In this document: piece after piece, positions 17,063 to 25,712 of the stretch
How the letters are laid out: every line of letters begins with the position of its first letter
How positions within the stretch are numbered: position 1 is the stretch's first letter
Source of the DNA: Streptomyces sp. NBC_00525
GTDB taxonomy: Bacteria; Actinomycetota; Actinomycetes; Streptomycetales; Streptomycetaceae
Assembly (NCBI RefSeq): GCF_036346595.1
Contig: NZ_CP107834.1
Coordinates: 1,612,001 to 1,676,000 of the forward strand
Reading direction: 5' to 3'
DNA: 64,000 bases
Notes under the pieces: model-generated
What the model was told of the DNA's origin: nothing
The model's input: the letters and a program-made list of their open reading frames with translations, nothing else
The model's database searches: none
Program-made: the position numbers and the translations under genes

Positions 17063-18058
17063 CTACTCCGCGTCCTGCCGGGGCGGCCAGGGGTCGCCCC
17101 AGTCGATGTTCCGGGCGGCGCGGTAGAGCCCGCCGTGCCGCTTGGTGACCGTGGTGCGGCCCAGGGCCTCGTCACGGGTGCACAGGTCGAGGAGCACCTG
17201 CCCCTTGCGGATCTGCGGCCTGCGGATCACGCGGGCGGTGACCGGGTCCGGGGTGAACCGGGTGGCGACGACGTAGGAGAACTTCTCGTCCTCGTACGCC
17301 AGTGAGCCGCCCTTGACCTGCCGGTGCAGCGAGGACCGGCTGACCCGGACCGCGAAGTGGCACCAGTCGGTGCCCGGCTCGATGGGGCAGGCGTCGCTGT
17401 GCGGGCAGGGCGCGGCGACGGTGAGGCCGGCGGCGGTGAGCCGGTCGCGGGCCTCGATGATCCGGGTGTAGCCGTCCGGGGTGCCGGGTTCGACGACCAC
17501 GACGGCCCGGGCGGCCGCGGCTGCGGCGTCGATGAGGGCGGTGCGGGCGGGGCCGGTCAGCTCGTTGAGCACGTAGGAGATGGTGACCAGGTCCGCCGGG
17601 GCGAGTGCGAGGTCCTCGCCGATGCGGGCCCGCCGCCAGTCGGCGGTGCGCAGCGCGTCCGGGCCGGCGGCGGCCAGTTCGCGGCCGAGGGCGAGGGCGG
17701 GTTCGGCCCAGTCGAGGACGGTGGTGCGGTGGCCCCGCCACTCCCCCGCGACGGCCCAGCTCGCCGATCCGGTGCCGCCGCCGACGTCGGTGTGGGTGGC
17801 GGGCGCCCAGTCGGGGGCGGCCTCGCGCAGCGCGCCGAGGGCGGCCCGTACCGCCTCGAAGGTGGCGGGCATCCGGTACGCGGCGTACGCGGCGACGTCC
17901 GAGCGGTCGCGGAGCACCGGCGTCCCGGTGGGCACCGTGCCCCGGTAGTGGGCGATGAGCCGGTCGACGGCCTGGCCCGCCTGCTTGGGCGGCAGCCCGT
18001 CCAGCGCTCCGGACAGGGCCGCGCGCAGGGCGTCCGCGGTGGGGAGGGTGGCGTTCAC
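17063..18058 (-). CDS. Rsm22-family ribosomal methyltransferase-like protein
   Basis: A 331-residue Rossmann methyltransferase of the Rsm22/METTL17 family, associated with small-subunit ribosome assembly. The SAM motif is THTDVGGGTGSASWA; LVTISYVLNEL follows. The cysteine group CPHSDACPIEPGTDWCHF resembles the Fe-S ligand cluster of METTL17-type proteins. The stop is only 3 bp from the convergent DDAH stop. The family call is firm, the exact substrate is not established for bacteria. Confidence 0.85.
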   Translation of the reverse strand: MNATLPTADALRAALSGALDGLPPKQAGQAVDRLIAHYRGTVPTGTPVLRDRSDVAAYAAYRMPATFEAVRAALGALREAAPDWAPATHTDVGGGTGSASWAVAGEWRGHRTTVLDWAEPALALGRELAAAGPDALRTADWRRARIGEDLALAPADLVTISYVLNELTGPARTALIDAAAAAARAVVVVEPGTPDGYTRIIEARDRLTAAGLTVAAPCPHSDACPIEPGTDWCHFAVRVSRSSLHRQVKGGSLAYEDEKFSYVVATRFTPDPVTARVIRRPQIRKGQVLLDLCTRDEALGRTTVTKRHGGLYRAARNIDWGDPWPPRQDAE

Positions 18059-18110
18059 CGGGGAATTGTAGGCGGGCCGGGGGCGGGCCCCGGACGGTCG
18101 CCGGGACCGG

Positions 18111-19436
18111 TCAGGGGCGGCGGGTCCGGGGGCGGCACATCGTGAGGAAGCAGAGCAGGGCGCCGGCGGCGCAGGCGAGCTGGACCACGGCCATGGGCAC
18201 GGCGGTCTCCTCGCCGGCGATCCCGACGAGCGGGGACGCGATGGCGCCGATCAGGAACTGCGAGGTGCCCAGCAGCGCGGAGGCGGAGCCCGCCGCGTGC
18301 TTGGTGCGCATCAGGGCCTGCGCGTTGGTGTTGGGCATCGCCAGGCCCATCGCCGACATCAGCACGAAGAGCCCGGTGGCCACGGGCACGAGGCCGACGT
18401 CGCCGAAGACCCCGGCGGTCATCAGGAGCAGCGCGGCGGCGGCCGCCACGATGATGACGAGTCCCCAGGTGAGGGCCTTGTCGAGGCTGACCCGGCCGAC
18501 GAGCAGCTTGCCGTTGACCTGGCCGACGGCGATCAGCCCGATGGAGTTGATGCCGAACAGCAGGCTGAACGTCTGCGGGGAGGCGCCGTAGATCTCCTGG
18601 ACGACGAAGGGCGAGGCGCTGACGTAGGCGAAGAGGGCGGCGAAGGCGAGGCTGCCCGCGATCATGTAGCCGGTGAAGACGCGGTCGGCGAGCAGGCCGC
18701 GCATGGTGCGCAGCGCGTCGCCGATGCCGCCGGTGTGGCGCTCGGCGGGCGGCAGGGTCTCGTGCAGCCACTTGTGGACGGCGAAGGTGAGCAGCAGGCC
18801 GACGACGGTCAGGACGCCGAAGATGCCGCGCCAGTCGGTGAGCCGCAGTACCTGGCCGCCGATGACCGGAGCGATGACGGGTGCGACGCCGGAGATCAGC
18901 ATCAGGGTGGAGAAGAACCGGGCCATCGCGTCGCCGTCGTACAGGTCGCGGACGACGGCGCGGGCGATGACAATGCCGGCGGCGCCGGCCAGGCCCTGGA
19001 CGAGGCGGAAGGCGATGAGGAGCCCGGCGGACGGGGCGAAGATGCACAGCGCGGTGGCCAGCACGTAGACGGCCATGCCGAGGAGCAGCGGGCGGCGCCG
19101 GCCCCAGCGGTCGCTGAGCGGTCCGACGACGACCTGGCCGAGGGCCATGCCGGTGAGGCAGGCGGTGAGGGTGAGCTGGACCGTGGCGGCGGGGGCGTGG
19201 AGCGAATCGGTGACGGCGGGGAGCGCCGGGAGGTACATGTCCATGGACAGCGGCGGGACCGCCGTCAGTCCGCCGAGGACCAGCGTGACGAGAAGTCCGG
19301 TGCGCCGGGCGGCGGTGGTGGCTCTGCCGGCGGACGGCTGTCCGGCCTGCGCGGGAGCGGCGGTTTCGGGGGTGGTGTCGGTGGTGCGTATGTGCTGGGC
19401 CCGGCTGCCGCCGCTCTCCGGCATTCTCATCTCCAT
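18111..19436 (-). CDS. Bcr/CflA-family MFS drug exporter
   Basis: A 441-residue proton-driven exporter with twelve predicted helices and a hydrophilic N-terminus of about 45 residues. The Bcr/CflA signature is clear: PLSMDMYLPALP at helix 1 and PLSDRWGRRRPLLLG in loop 2-3. Family members export bicyclomycin, chloramphenicol or other small molecules. ATG 19436 is used; MRMPESG two codons later is an alternative. No regulator is adjacent, so the substrate is unknown. Confidence 0.9.
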   Translation of the reverse strand: MEMRMPESGGSRAQHIRTTDTTPETAAPAQAGQPSAGRATTAARRTGLLVTLVLGGLTAVPPLSMDMYLPALPAVTDSLHAPAATVQLTLTACLTGMALGQVVVGPLSDRWGRRRPLLLGMAVYVLATALCIFAPSAGLLIAFRLVQGLAGAAGIVIARAVVRDLYDGDAMARFFSTLMLISGVAPVIAPVIGGQVLRLTDWRGIFGVLTVVGLLLTFAVHKWLHETLPPAERHTGGIGDALRTMRGLLADRVFTGYMIAGSLAFAALFAYVSASPFVVQEIYGASPQTFSLLFGINSIGLIAVGQVNGKLLVGRVSLDKALTWGLVIIVAAAAALLLMTAGVFGDVGLVPVATGLFVLMSAMGLAMPNTNAQALMRTKHAAGSASALLGTSQFLIGAIASPLVGIAGEETAVPMAVVQLACAAGALLCFLTMCRPRTRRP

Positions 19437-19505
19437 GGTTGTTGAATCCGGCTCTATCCTCTCAGCTCGGCGGGACGGTCGATACCTCGCGAGGGTCGGC
19501 GGCCG

Positions 19506-21134
19506 TCAGGCGGGCTTGAGGCCGGGGTCGCCGGCCTCGGTGACGTAGGAGCCGGCGGTGGTGATCGGCGCGCCCGGCGTGGTGACGGCGGAGACCGTAC
19601 GGAAGTCGGCGCGTGCCTGGCGCTCCTGGAGGGTGATGACGGCGTAGCCGCGGCGCCCGTTGTAGAACTTCAGGTGCGGGTTGGCGCGGGTGAGGTTGTT
19701 GTAGTTGGACGGCTTCTCGGAGCCGTTCTTGCCGCTGGTGATGGATGTGGTGACGATCTCGGTGCCGACGGTGCGCGAGTCCGGGTCGTCGAAGTCCCGC
19801 TTCAGGTCGAAGCCGTAGCTGACGTGGACGTCGCCGGTGAGGACCATGAGGTTGTCCACGCCGGCGCGTTCGGCGCCCTCGATGACGCGGTCGCGGGAGG
19901 CGGGGTAGCCGTCCCAGGAGTCCATGGACAGCTTGAAGGCGTCGGTGGGCACGTCGCGGCGCTGGGCGAAGGTGACCTGCTGGGGCACGATGTTCCAGGT
20001 GGCGTGCGAGCGGCGCCAGCCGTCGAGGAGCCAGCGTTCCTGGGTGGCGCCGGTCAGGGTGCGCCGGGGGTCCTCGGACTCGGGTCCGGGGGTGCGCCAG
20101 CCGTCGCCGTACGCCTGGTCGCTGCGGTACTGGCGGGTGTCTAGGACGTCGAACTGGGCGAGCCGGCCGAAGTTGAGGCGGCGGTAGAGCCGCATGTCGG
20201 GGCCGGTGGGCCGCTGCGGGGCGCGCAGCGGCTGGTTCTCCCAGTACGCGCGGTAGGCGGCGGCCCGGCGGATCAGGAACTCCTCGGGCGGCACGCTGTT
20301 CTCGGGGGTGTCGCCCGCGTAGTTGTTCTCGGTCTCGTGGTCGTCCCAGGTGACGACGAAGGGGTGTGCGGCGTGGGCGGCGCGCAGGTCCGGGTCGGAC
20401 TTGTAGAGGGCGTACCGCAGCCGGTAGTCCTCCAGCGTCGTCGTCTCGCGGTTGAAGAGGGCCGGCAGGGTGCGGTCGGTGTAGGCGCGGGCGCCGCCGG
20501 TGGCGTTGACGGCGTACTCGTAGAGGTAGTCGCCGAGGTGGAAGACGACGTCGACGTCCTCCTGGGCGAGGTGGCGGTAGGCGGTGAAGTAGCCGTCGTG
20601 GTACGCCTGGCAGGAGACGGCGGCCAGGGCCAGTTCGCGCTTGTGGGCGCCGGGCGGGGGCGCGGTGCGGGTGCGTCCGGTGGGGCTGGTCCACCGGCCC
20701 GTGCGGAAGCGGTAGTGGAAGACCCGGTCGGGGGCCAGGCCCCGCACCTCGACGTGCACGCTGTGGTGGAACTCCGGGTGGGCGTACGTGGTGCCGCGCC
20801 GCACGATCCGGGTGAAGCGCTCGTCGTGGGCGACTTCCCAGTGGACCTCGACGCGGGCGTGGGGCAGGCCGCTGTCGGGTTCGAAGGGGCGGGGCGCGAG
20901 GCGCGTCCACAGGAGGACGGAGTTGTGCAGCGGGTCGCCGGACGCGACGCCGAGGGTGAACGGGTTCTCGCCGATGCGGTGGCCGCTCAGCTCGCCGGCA
21001 CTGGCCGTCCCGGCGGCGGGCAGGCCGACCGAGAAGGCGAGCGCGGCGGCGGCTCCGGTGACGGTGAGGAAGCGGCGGCGGTCGGTGTGCCGGGCGGCGT
21101 CGCGCAGCTCCTGCTGTGGCGATGAGTGCGTCAT
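19506..21134 (-). CDS. phoD: PhoD-type alkaline phosphatase/phosphodiesterase, Tat-exported
   Basis: A 542-residue secreted metallophosphatase releasing phosphate from organic esters. The Tat signal is DRRRFLTVTG followed by a hydrophobic stretch and an Ala-X-Ala site. PhoD landmarks: FTLGVASGDPLHNSVLLWTRL, HLGDYLYEY, TWDDHETENNYAG, and LTGDVHVSYGF with metal-binding Asp/His. ATG 21134 is preferred over the upstream ATG because GGGAGGGA is just upstream. In Streptomyces phoD is usually activated by PhoP under phosphate limitation; I did not find a convincing PHO box in the 200 bp upstream. Confidence 0.92.
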   Translation of the reverse strand: MTHSSPQQELRDAARHTDRRRFLTVTGAAAALAFSVGLPAAGTASAGELSGHRIGENPFTLGVASGDPLHNSVLLWTRLAPRPFEPDSGLPHARVEVHWEVAHDERFTRIVRRGTTYAHPEFHHSVHVEVRGLAPDRVFHYRFRTGRWTSPTGRTRTAPPPGAHKRELALAAVSCQAYHDGYFTAYRHLAQEDVDVVFHLGDYLYEYAVNATGGARAYTDRTLPALFNRETTTLEDYRLRYALYKSDPDLRAAHAAHPFVVTWDDHETENNYAGDTPENSVPPEEFLIRRAAAYRAYWENQPLRAPQRPTGPDMRLYRRLNFGRLAQFDVLDTRQYRSDQAYGDGWRTPGPESEDPRRTLTGATQERWLLDGWRRSHATWNIVPQQVTFAQRRDVPTDAFKLSMDSWDGYPASRDRVIEGAERAGVDNLMVLTGDVHVSYGFDLKRDFDDPDSRTVGTEIVTTSITSGKNGSEKPSNYNNLTRANPHLKFYNGRRGYAVITLQERQARADFRTVSAVTTPGAPITTAGSYVTEAGDPGLKPA

Positions 21135-21339
21135 CTGTCCCTCCCCTGACTGGTGGTGTGGGTGGAAGTCCACCGGCCGGGCGCATCCGGAGGCTGACGT
21201 GTTCGCGTCGTGCGGGCGTCGTCCGGATGAGGAGTGCGGCAGGATGGTGCCCCTGGGGGCAAACGCCGCGTTCGGGGCGGATCGATGATCACCGAGCGGG
21301 GCCGCGCGGGCGCGTGAATCGCCGTGGCCGCCCGCGAAT

Positions 21340-21861
21340 TCACCCCGGGGGGTTGCGTCGGGCGAGGCGTCGCGCGAGGGCGCGCAGCAGCCGTGTGTAC
21401 GGTCCCCTGCGCGCGGGCCGTGCCACGGCGCCCGCGCAGGACCGTTCCGCCCGGTCCAGGCTCTCCTCGATCAGCGCGTCGTGCAGCGGGCGCCAGACGA
21501 GCGGCCAGCTCAGCCGGGCCGGGCCGGTGGCGCGCATGGCGAGGGTGTGCCGCAACAGTGTCCCCGGCTCTCCCGGCCCGGCGGGCAGTACGGCGTACTC
21601 GTGGAAGCCGTGGAAGCCGCGCGGCCCGTCGAAGGCGAACCGCACCCAGAGCGCGGGGACATGAGCGACGACCGTGTACCGGACGGGTCCGTGGCCGCCG
21701 GCCGCGCCGACGCCCAGCGGCCGGTCGAACGCCATCGCGGGCCAGCTCCGGTGCGGCCACAGGCGGTCCTGGGCGCCGGGGCGCGCCAGGGTGTCCAGCA
21801 GGGCGCCGGCCCGGTCCGCCGCGACGGGCAGCAGCCGTTCGTGCACGTTGTAGACAGCCAT
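21340..21861 (-). CDS. SRPBCC-like protein of unknown function
   Basis: A 173-residue soluble protein with the look of a START/SRPBCC fold (polyketide cyclase/dehydrase-like): N-terminal strand NVHERLLPVAADRAGALLDTL, central RYTVVAHVPALWVRFAFD, and C-terminal helix PLHDALIEESLDRAE followed by an Arg-rich tail. ATG 21861 gives the family-like start. It is divergent from a TetR gene with a palindrome between them, so it is probably that regulator's target. Ligand unknown. Confidence 0.7.
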   Translation of the reverse strand: MAVYNVHERLLPVAADRAGALLDTLARPGAQDRLWPHRSWPAMAFDRPLGVGAAGGHGPVRYTVVAHVPALWVRFAFDGPRGFHGFHEYAVLPAGPGEPGTLLRHTLAMRATGPARLSWPLVWRPLHDALIEESLDRAERSCAGAVARPARRGPYTRLLRALARRLARRNPPG

Positions 21862-21878
21862 GCGTCCCGCCCCCGGCG

Positions 21879-21935
21879 AATAGAGAAACGGCAAATAGAG
21901 AAACCTCTCCAAAACCATTATGGAGAGTACTCTCC
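21879..21935. promoter_or_regulatory. TetR-type operator and direct repeats between SRPBCC and TetR genes
   Basis: GGAGAGTACTCTCC (21922-21935) is a perfect 14-bp palindrome 5 bp before the TetR start. Two copies of AATAGAGAAAC (21879-21889 and 21894-21904) lie 15 bp apart on the SRPBCC side, with ACCTCTCC after them. The A/T-rich patch stands out and fits a shared, self-regulated promoter. Confidence 0.7.
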
Positions 21936-21940
21936 GATTC

Positions 21941-22591
21941 ATGGCCAGGCCACCCCGCTTCAGCACCGATCAACTCCTGGACGCCGCCGTGCCGCTGGGT
22001 GCCGCCGCCGGCCCGGCCGGGATCACCATGTCGGCCCTCGCCCGCGCGACGGGCGCCCCCAGCGGCTCCGTCTACCACCGCTTCCCCGGCCGCGACGCGC
22101 TGCTCGCCGAGGTGTGGCTGCGGACGGTGGAGCGCTTCCAGGAGGGCTGGTTCGCGGCCATGGACTCCGGGGCGGACGCCCGGCGGGCCGGCCGCGCGGC
22201 GGCCCGCCATGTCGTCGCCTGGAGCCGCGCCCACCCGCAGGAGGCGGCGCTCCTGCTGTACGGCGCCGAGGACTTCGGGCGCTCCGGCTGGTCCGGTGAG
22301 CACCGCGCCCGCGCGGACCGGGGCGACCGGCGGGTGCGGGCCGCTCTGGCCGCGCTGGCGGCCGGGCTGGGCGCGGACGGACCGGGCACGGACGGGCCGG
22401 CGGACCGGGAGCGGATCGCCCTCGCGCTGATCGATCTGCCGCTCTCGGTGGTCCGCCGCCCGCTGCGTGCGGGGCAGCCGCTGCCCGCGCACGCGGAACG
22501 GCTCGCCGAGGAGTGCGCGGACGCGCTGCTGGGTGGGGCACCCCTGTCCGGCGCACCGGATGCCCCCGGCCCCGCCGGTCCTGCGGGCTGA
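21941..22591 (+). CDS. TetR-family regulator
   Basis: The 216-residue protein has an N-terminal helix-turn-helix ([35 protein letters not shown]) typical of TetR; the C-terminal ligand domain is Ala/Arg-rich. ATG 21941 is preferred because an upstream ATG at 21920 would make the operator palindrome coding; no clear ribosome site is seen, so the message may be leaderless. It likely represses itself and the divergent SRPBCC gene. Confidence 0.85.
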   Translation: MARPPRFSTDQLLDAAVPLGAAAGPAGITMSALARATGAPSGSVYHRFPGRDALLAEVWLRTVERFQEGWFAAMDSGADARRAGRAAARHVVAWSRAHPQEAALLLYGAEDFGRSGWSGEHRARADRGDRRVRAALAALAAGLGADGPGTDGPADRERIALALIDLPLSVVRRPLRAGQPLPAHAERLAEECADALLGGAPLSGAPDAPGPAGPAG

Positions 22592-22622
22592 GGGCGACCG
22601 GCCACGCGTACGCTGCGGCGGC

Positions 22623-23408
22623 ATGAGCAACAATCTGTTGAACTCCGCGAAGGACTCCGCCCCGCGCACGGCCGTGGTCACCGGCGCCGGTTCCGGCATC
22701 GGCCGCGCGGTGGCGCTCGCCCTGGCCGGTGCGGGCTGGTCGGTGGCGCTCACGGGCCGCCGCCCGGACCCGCTCGCCGGGACGGCCGCGCTGGCCGGCC
22801 CGGACGCCCGGATGATCACCGTGCCCGCCGACGTCTCGCGCCCGCAGGACGTGAACGCGCTGTTCGCGTCGGTGCACGAGTGCTTCGGCCGTCTCGACCT
22901 GCTCTTCAACAACGCGGGGACCTTCGGTCCGGGCGACGTGCCGGTCGAGGACCTGGCGTACGAGGACTGGCGCGGGGTCGTCGAGGTGAACCTGACCGGG
23001 GCGTTCCTGTGCGCGCAGGCGGCGTACCGGCGGATGAAGGAGCAGGACCCGCAGGGCGGCCGGATCATCAACAACGGCTCCCTCTCCGCCCATGCGCCCC
23101 GCCCGCACTCGGTCGCGTACACGGCGACGAAGCACGCGATCACCGGCCTGACGAAGTCGCTCTCGCTGGACGGCCGTCCCTACCGCATCGCCTGCGGGCA
23201 GATCGACATCGGCAACGCGGCGACGGACATGACGGAACGCATGCGGACGGGCACCCTCCAGGCGAACGGGGAGCTGGCCGCGGAACCGGTGATGGCGGCC
23301 TCCGACGTGGCCCGGACGGTCCTGCACATGGCGGAGCTGCCCCTGGAGGCGAACATCCAGTTCGCCACGGTCATGGCCACCACGATGCCGTACGTGGGCC
23401 GGGGATGA
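22623..23408 (+). CDS. short-chain dehydrogenase/reductase
   Basis: A 261-residue classical SDR: cofactor motif [12 protein letters not shown] at the fourth strand, catalytic Ser in NNGSLSAHA, and YTATKHA (Tyr-x-x-x-Lys). It reduces or oxidises a carbonyl/alcohol with NAD(P)H; GRRPD after the second strand has an Arg, suggesting NADPH. It follows the TetR gene by 31 bp and ends 54 bp from the convergent AfsA-like gene. In several Streptomyces an SDR partners AfsA in butyrolactone synthesis, so a link is possible but not shown. Confidence 0.9.
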   Translation: MSNNLLNSAKDSAPRTAVVTGAGSGIGRAVALALAGAGWSVALTGRRPDPLAGTAALAGPDARMITVPADVSRPQDVNALFASVHECFGRLDLLFNNAGTFGPGDVPVEDLAYEDWRGVVEVNLTGAFLCAQAAYRRMKEQDPQGGRIINNGSLSAHAPRPHSVAYTATKHAITGLTKSLSLDGRPYRIACGQIDIGNAATDMTERMRTGTLQANGELAAEPVMAASDVARTVLHMAELPLEANIQFATVMATTMPYVGRG

Positions 23409-23462
23409 GGGGCGCGCGGGCGCAGCGGGACGGCGTTCCCGACCGGGCCCCGGTCTCCGCTC

Positions 23463-24332
23463 TCAGGCCGGTCCGCCGAGCGCGCAGGTGAAGACGGTGT
23501 CGCCGTCCTGCTCCGCCCGTACGAACACGCCGCCCGGCGCGGGGCGGGCCTCGACCCGGCAGGGCCGGTCCAGCTCCACGTACCGCAGGAAGTCGGAGCG
23601 CACGGTGACCGGGAGGAAGCCCGGCACGGTGGCGTTGGCGGCCTGCCGGGCGGCTTCGAGGAGCAGGATGCCCGGTACGTGGTCGTTGGGGCGCCCGAAG
23701 AGCGTCGGGTGCCCGGTGTCGAGCCGCAGCGGCCAGCGGCCGGGGCCCTCGGCGGGCCCGAGGACGACGTCGCGCTCGGCGGTCCGGCCGGCCGTGTGCG
23801 GCGCGAGGGCCGGGATCAGGGGCACGGACACGGGGCCCCTGCTGCCCCGCAGCCGGTGGTAGGCGGCGGCCGAGGTGCAGCTGATCCGGGAGCCGCAGGT
23901 GGCGAGCACCCCGCCGTCCCGGCGTATGACGAAGTCGACCCGCATCGAGCGGAGGCTGCTGCCGCGCCGGCGTATGTCGGAGCAGGTCACCTCCACCACG
24001 ACGTCCCAGGGCTCCTCGCCGAGCACCAGGTGTTCGGCGGCGGTGGCGTAGTTCAGCTCCCACATCACGAACGCGTCGCCGAGCGGCACCCCCAGCTCGG
24101 CGTGGCAGACCAGCATGGCCGCCTGCCGCATGGTCTCCGCGATCAGCAGTGGGTCCTGGTGGCTGCCGCCCACGGGGGCGAAGAAGCGGTGGGCGCGCGG
24201 CCAGTGGGCCGGCACGCAGAACCGGGTCTCGTTCAGCCGGGCCACTCCGGTGGGGAACACGTCCAACGGGTCCCCCCGGTGGACAAGTCGCCGGAAGTGT
24301 TCCTCGGCCACGCGCGAGGAGAACTGGATCAT
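23463..24332 (-). CDS. AfsA/ScbA-family gamma-butyrolactone synthase homologue
   Basis: A 289-residue tandem hotdog protein of the AfsA/ScbA/BarX family. AfsA joins a beta-ketoacyl group to dihydroxyacetone phosphate, the first step to A-factor-type signals. Repeat 1 has FFAPVGGSHQDPLLIAETMRQ and repeat 2 has NDHVPGILLLEAARQA, the two conserved family blocks. Length is near normal (about 300). No ArpA/ScbR-type receptor is next to it; the only nearby TetR looks unrelated. A 13-bp inverted repeat lies 31 bp upstream of its start. Confidence 0.88.
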   Translation of the reverse strand: MIQFSSRVAEEHFRRLVHRGDPLDVFPTGVARLNETRFCVPAHWPRAHRFFAPVGGSHQDPLLIAETMRQAAMLVCHAELGVPLGDAFVMWELNYATAAEHLVLGEEPWDVVVEVTCSDIRRRGSSLRSMRVDFVIRRDGGVLATCGSRISCTSAAAYHRLRGSRGPVSVPLIPALAPHTAGRTAERDVVLGPAEGPGRWPLRLDTGHPTLFGRPNDHVPGILLLEAARQAANATVPGFLPVTVRSDFLRYVELDRPCRVEARPAPGGVFVRAEQDGDTVFTCALGGPA

Positions 24333-24362
24333 GGGGCGCCCCCGGGGAACTCCGATGCGAAT

Positions 24363-24391
24363 GGCCGGTTCGGGGTCACCCCGGACCGGCC
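24363..24391. promoter_or_regulatory. inverted repeat upstream of the AfsA-like gene
   Basis: GGCCGGTTCGGGG (24363-24375) and CCCCGGACCGGCC (24379-24391) form a 13-bp hairpin with a 3-nt loop and one G.T pair, 31 bp before the AfsA-like start. It does not resemble the A/T-containing autoregulatory elements of ScbR-type receptors and could be an operator or a 5'-UTR hairpin. Confidence 0.4.
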
Positions 24392-24524
24392 GTGATCAGG
24401 CCAGTTTGCCCCGGCCGCGCCCGCAGTTTCCAGCCACCCCCTGGAGTAGCTCTCAAGCGGCCCCGGAGCGGACGTCTAGTGTGGGTTGAGTGACTGACCG
24501 TCATCAATGTGACAGGAGTGATCC

Positions 24525-24902
24525 ATGTCTGTACAGCGTGTGGTCCCGAACATCCCGGTCGGCACGGGTGACGAGGACGGGGCGAGCGAGTCCGTGCTGC
24601 GGGACAACGCCGCGTTCTACGGGCTGCTCGGTTTCGAGGAGGTCATGAACCTTGGCTGGATCATGACCCTCGCCTCGCCGACGCGGCCGGCGGCCCAGAT
24701 CAGCTTCATGACACGGGACGCGACCGGCCCGGTCAACCCGGACATGAGCGTCGAGGTGGCGGACGTGGACGCGGTGCACGCCGCGCTGGTCCGCGCGGGC
24801 GCGGAGATCGTCCACGGCCCGCAGGACGAGGAGTGGGGCGTACGGCGCTTCTTCGTGCGCGACCCCAACGGCAAGGTGGTCAACGTACTGTCACACCGCT
24901 GA
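24525..24902 (+). CDS. VOC-superfamily (glyoxalase/bleomycin-resistance-like) protein
   Basis: A 125-residue vicinal-oxygen-chelate protein with paired beta-alpha-beta-beta-beta units: NAAFYGLLGFEEVMNLGWIMTLAS and the C-terminal RRFFVRDPNGKVVNVLSHR, a standard VOC ending. Members bind a metal or a drug. ACAGGAG lies about 8 nt before ATG 24525. A hairpin at 24921-24951 follows. Substrate unknown. Confidence 0.88.
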   Translation: MSVQRVVPNIPVGTGDEDGASESVLRDNAAFYGLLGFEEVMNLGWIMTLASPTRPAAQISFMTRDATGPVNPDMSVEVADVDAVHAALVRAGAEIVHGPQDEEWGVRRFFVRDPNGKVVNVLSHR

Positions 24903-24920
24903 CGCGGCGGCGGCCCGGCG

Positions 24921-24951
24921 TTTCGGCCATTCCCGCTCCGGGTGGCCGAAA
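24921..24951 (+). terminator. terminator after the VOC gene
   Basis: TTTCGGCCA (24921-24929) pairs with TGGCCGAAA (24943-24951), and the loop adds a CCCG/CGGG stem. It lies 18 bp past the VOC stop. Confidence 0.55.
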
Positions 24952-25023
24952 TACAGGGGTGCGAGGGGTGGGGGCGGTCGTTGGACACGGTGATCCTGCC
25001 GCGACGACCCCAGGAGGGCCTTG

Positions 25024-25563
25024 TTGACCTCGTACAGCACGCATGGAGGCGGCACGAGCGGGCGGACGCTGCTGCCGCCCGACGAGTACGCCCGCTCGGT
25101 GCCCAAGTCGACCGGCTTCGCCTTCGTCTTCTTCACCGACGAGGACTGCCGCCCGGTGCAGTTGCGGGCCACGTACTCGCGCACGCACCCCTGGCAGTTC
25201 CCCGGCGGGACGATGGACCACGGCGAGCGGCCCTGGGAGACGGCCCGCCGGGAGTGCCGCGAGGAGACGGGTATCGAGGTGCCGGGCCCGCCCCGGCTCC
25301 TGGCCTCGGTCTTCGGGCCGCCCGGCGCCGACTGGCCGTACAGCACGGCGGGCTGCGTCTTCGACGGCGGCCGGCTCACGGACGAGCAGATCCGTTCCAT
25401 CGTCCTGGACCCGGACGAGCACGACGCGGTCCGGGTGCTGTCCCTGGACGAGTGGCGGCCCCTGATGCCCCGGCAGGACTTCGCCCGCCTGGAGGCGGTG
25501 CTGACGGCCCGTCTGACGGGCACGGCTGCGTACTTCGACGCGTGGGGGTGGGGGGACGGCTGA
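25024..25563 (+). CDS. Nudix hydrolase
   Basis: A 179-residue pyrophosphohydrolase. The Nudix box GX5EX7REUXEEXGU is complete: GTMDHGERPWETARRECREE followed by TGI. Substrates of the family are nucleoside diphosphates linked to a group X. TTG 25024 is preferred over TTG 25021 because AGGAGGG (25012-25018) is then 5 nt away. The stop lies within the first unit of a 27-bp tandem repeat. Confidence 0.9.
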   Translation: MTSYSTHGGGTSGRTLLPPDEYARSVPKSTGFAFVFFTDEDCRPVQLRATYSRTHPWQFPGGTMDHGERPWETARRECREETGIEVPGPPRLLASVFGPPGADWPYSTAGCVFDGGRLTDEQIRSIVLDPDEHDAVRVLSLDEWRPLMPRQDFARLEAVLTARLTGTAAYFDAWGWGDG

Positions 25564-25708
25564 GCGGGGGGCGGGGTACGGGGAGACGGCTGAGCGGCGG
25601 GGGTACGGGGAGACGGCTGAGCGGCGGGGGTGCGGGGAGACGGCTGAGCGGCGGGGGTGCGGGGAGACGGTTGAGCGGCGGGGGTGCGGGGGACGGCTGA
25701 GCGGCGGG
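25560..25708. repeat. 27-bp tandem repeat (minisatellite) after the Nudix gene
   Basis: About five and a half units of a 27-bp G-rich repeat (starting CTGAGCGGCGGGGG and ending GGGGAGACGG). Unit 1 is 30 bp (25560-25589); units at 25590, 25617 and 25644 are 27 bp; the fifth (25671) is 26 bp; a 12-bp partial unit ends at 25708. The repeat fills the gap between the convergent Nudix and glycosyltransferase genes. Units are nearly identical, so they were copied recently. No spacers, so it is not CRISPR. Confidence 0.92.
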
Positions 25709-25712
25709 TCCC

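Noticed and set aside
22623..24332. A biosynthetic gene cluster around the AfsA-like gene
   Set aside because: No polyketide synthase, NRPS, terpene synthase with full motifs or pathway regulator is nearby; only the AfsA-like gene and an SDR are present.
24333..24524. A ScbR/ArpA-type autoregulatory element before the AfsA-like gene
   Set aside because: The intergenic region lacks the A/T-containing inverted motif bound by butyrolactone receptors; the palindrome present is GC-only.
25560..25708. Tandem repeats as a possible CRISPR array
   Set aside because: The units are head-to-tail with no unique spacers, and no cas genes are in the window.
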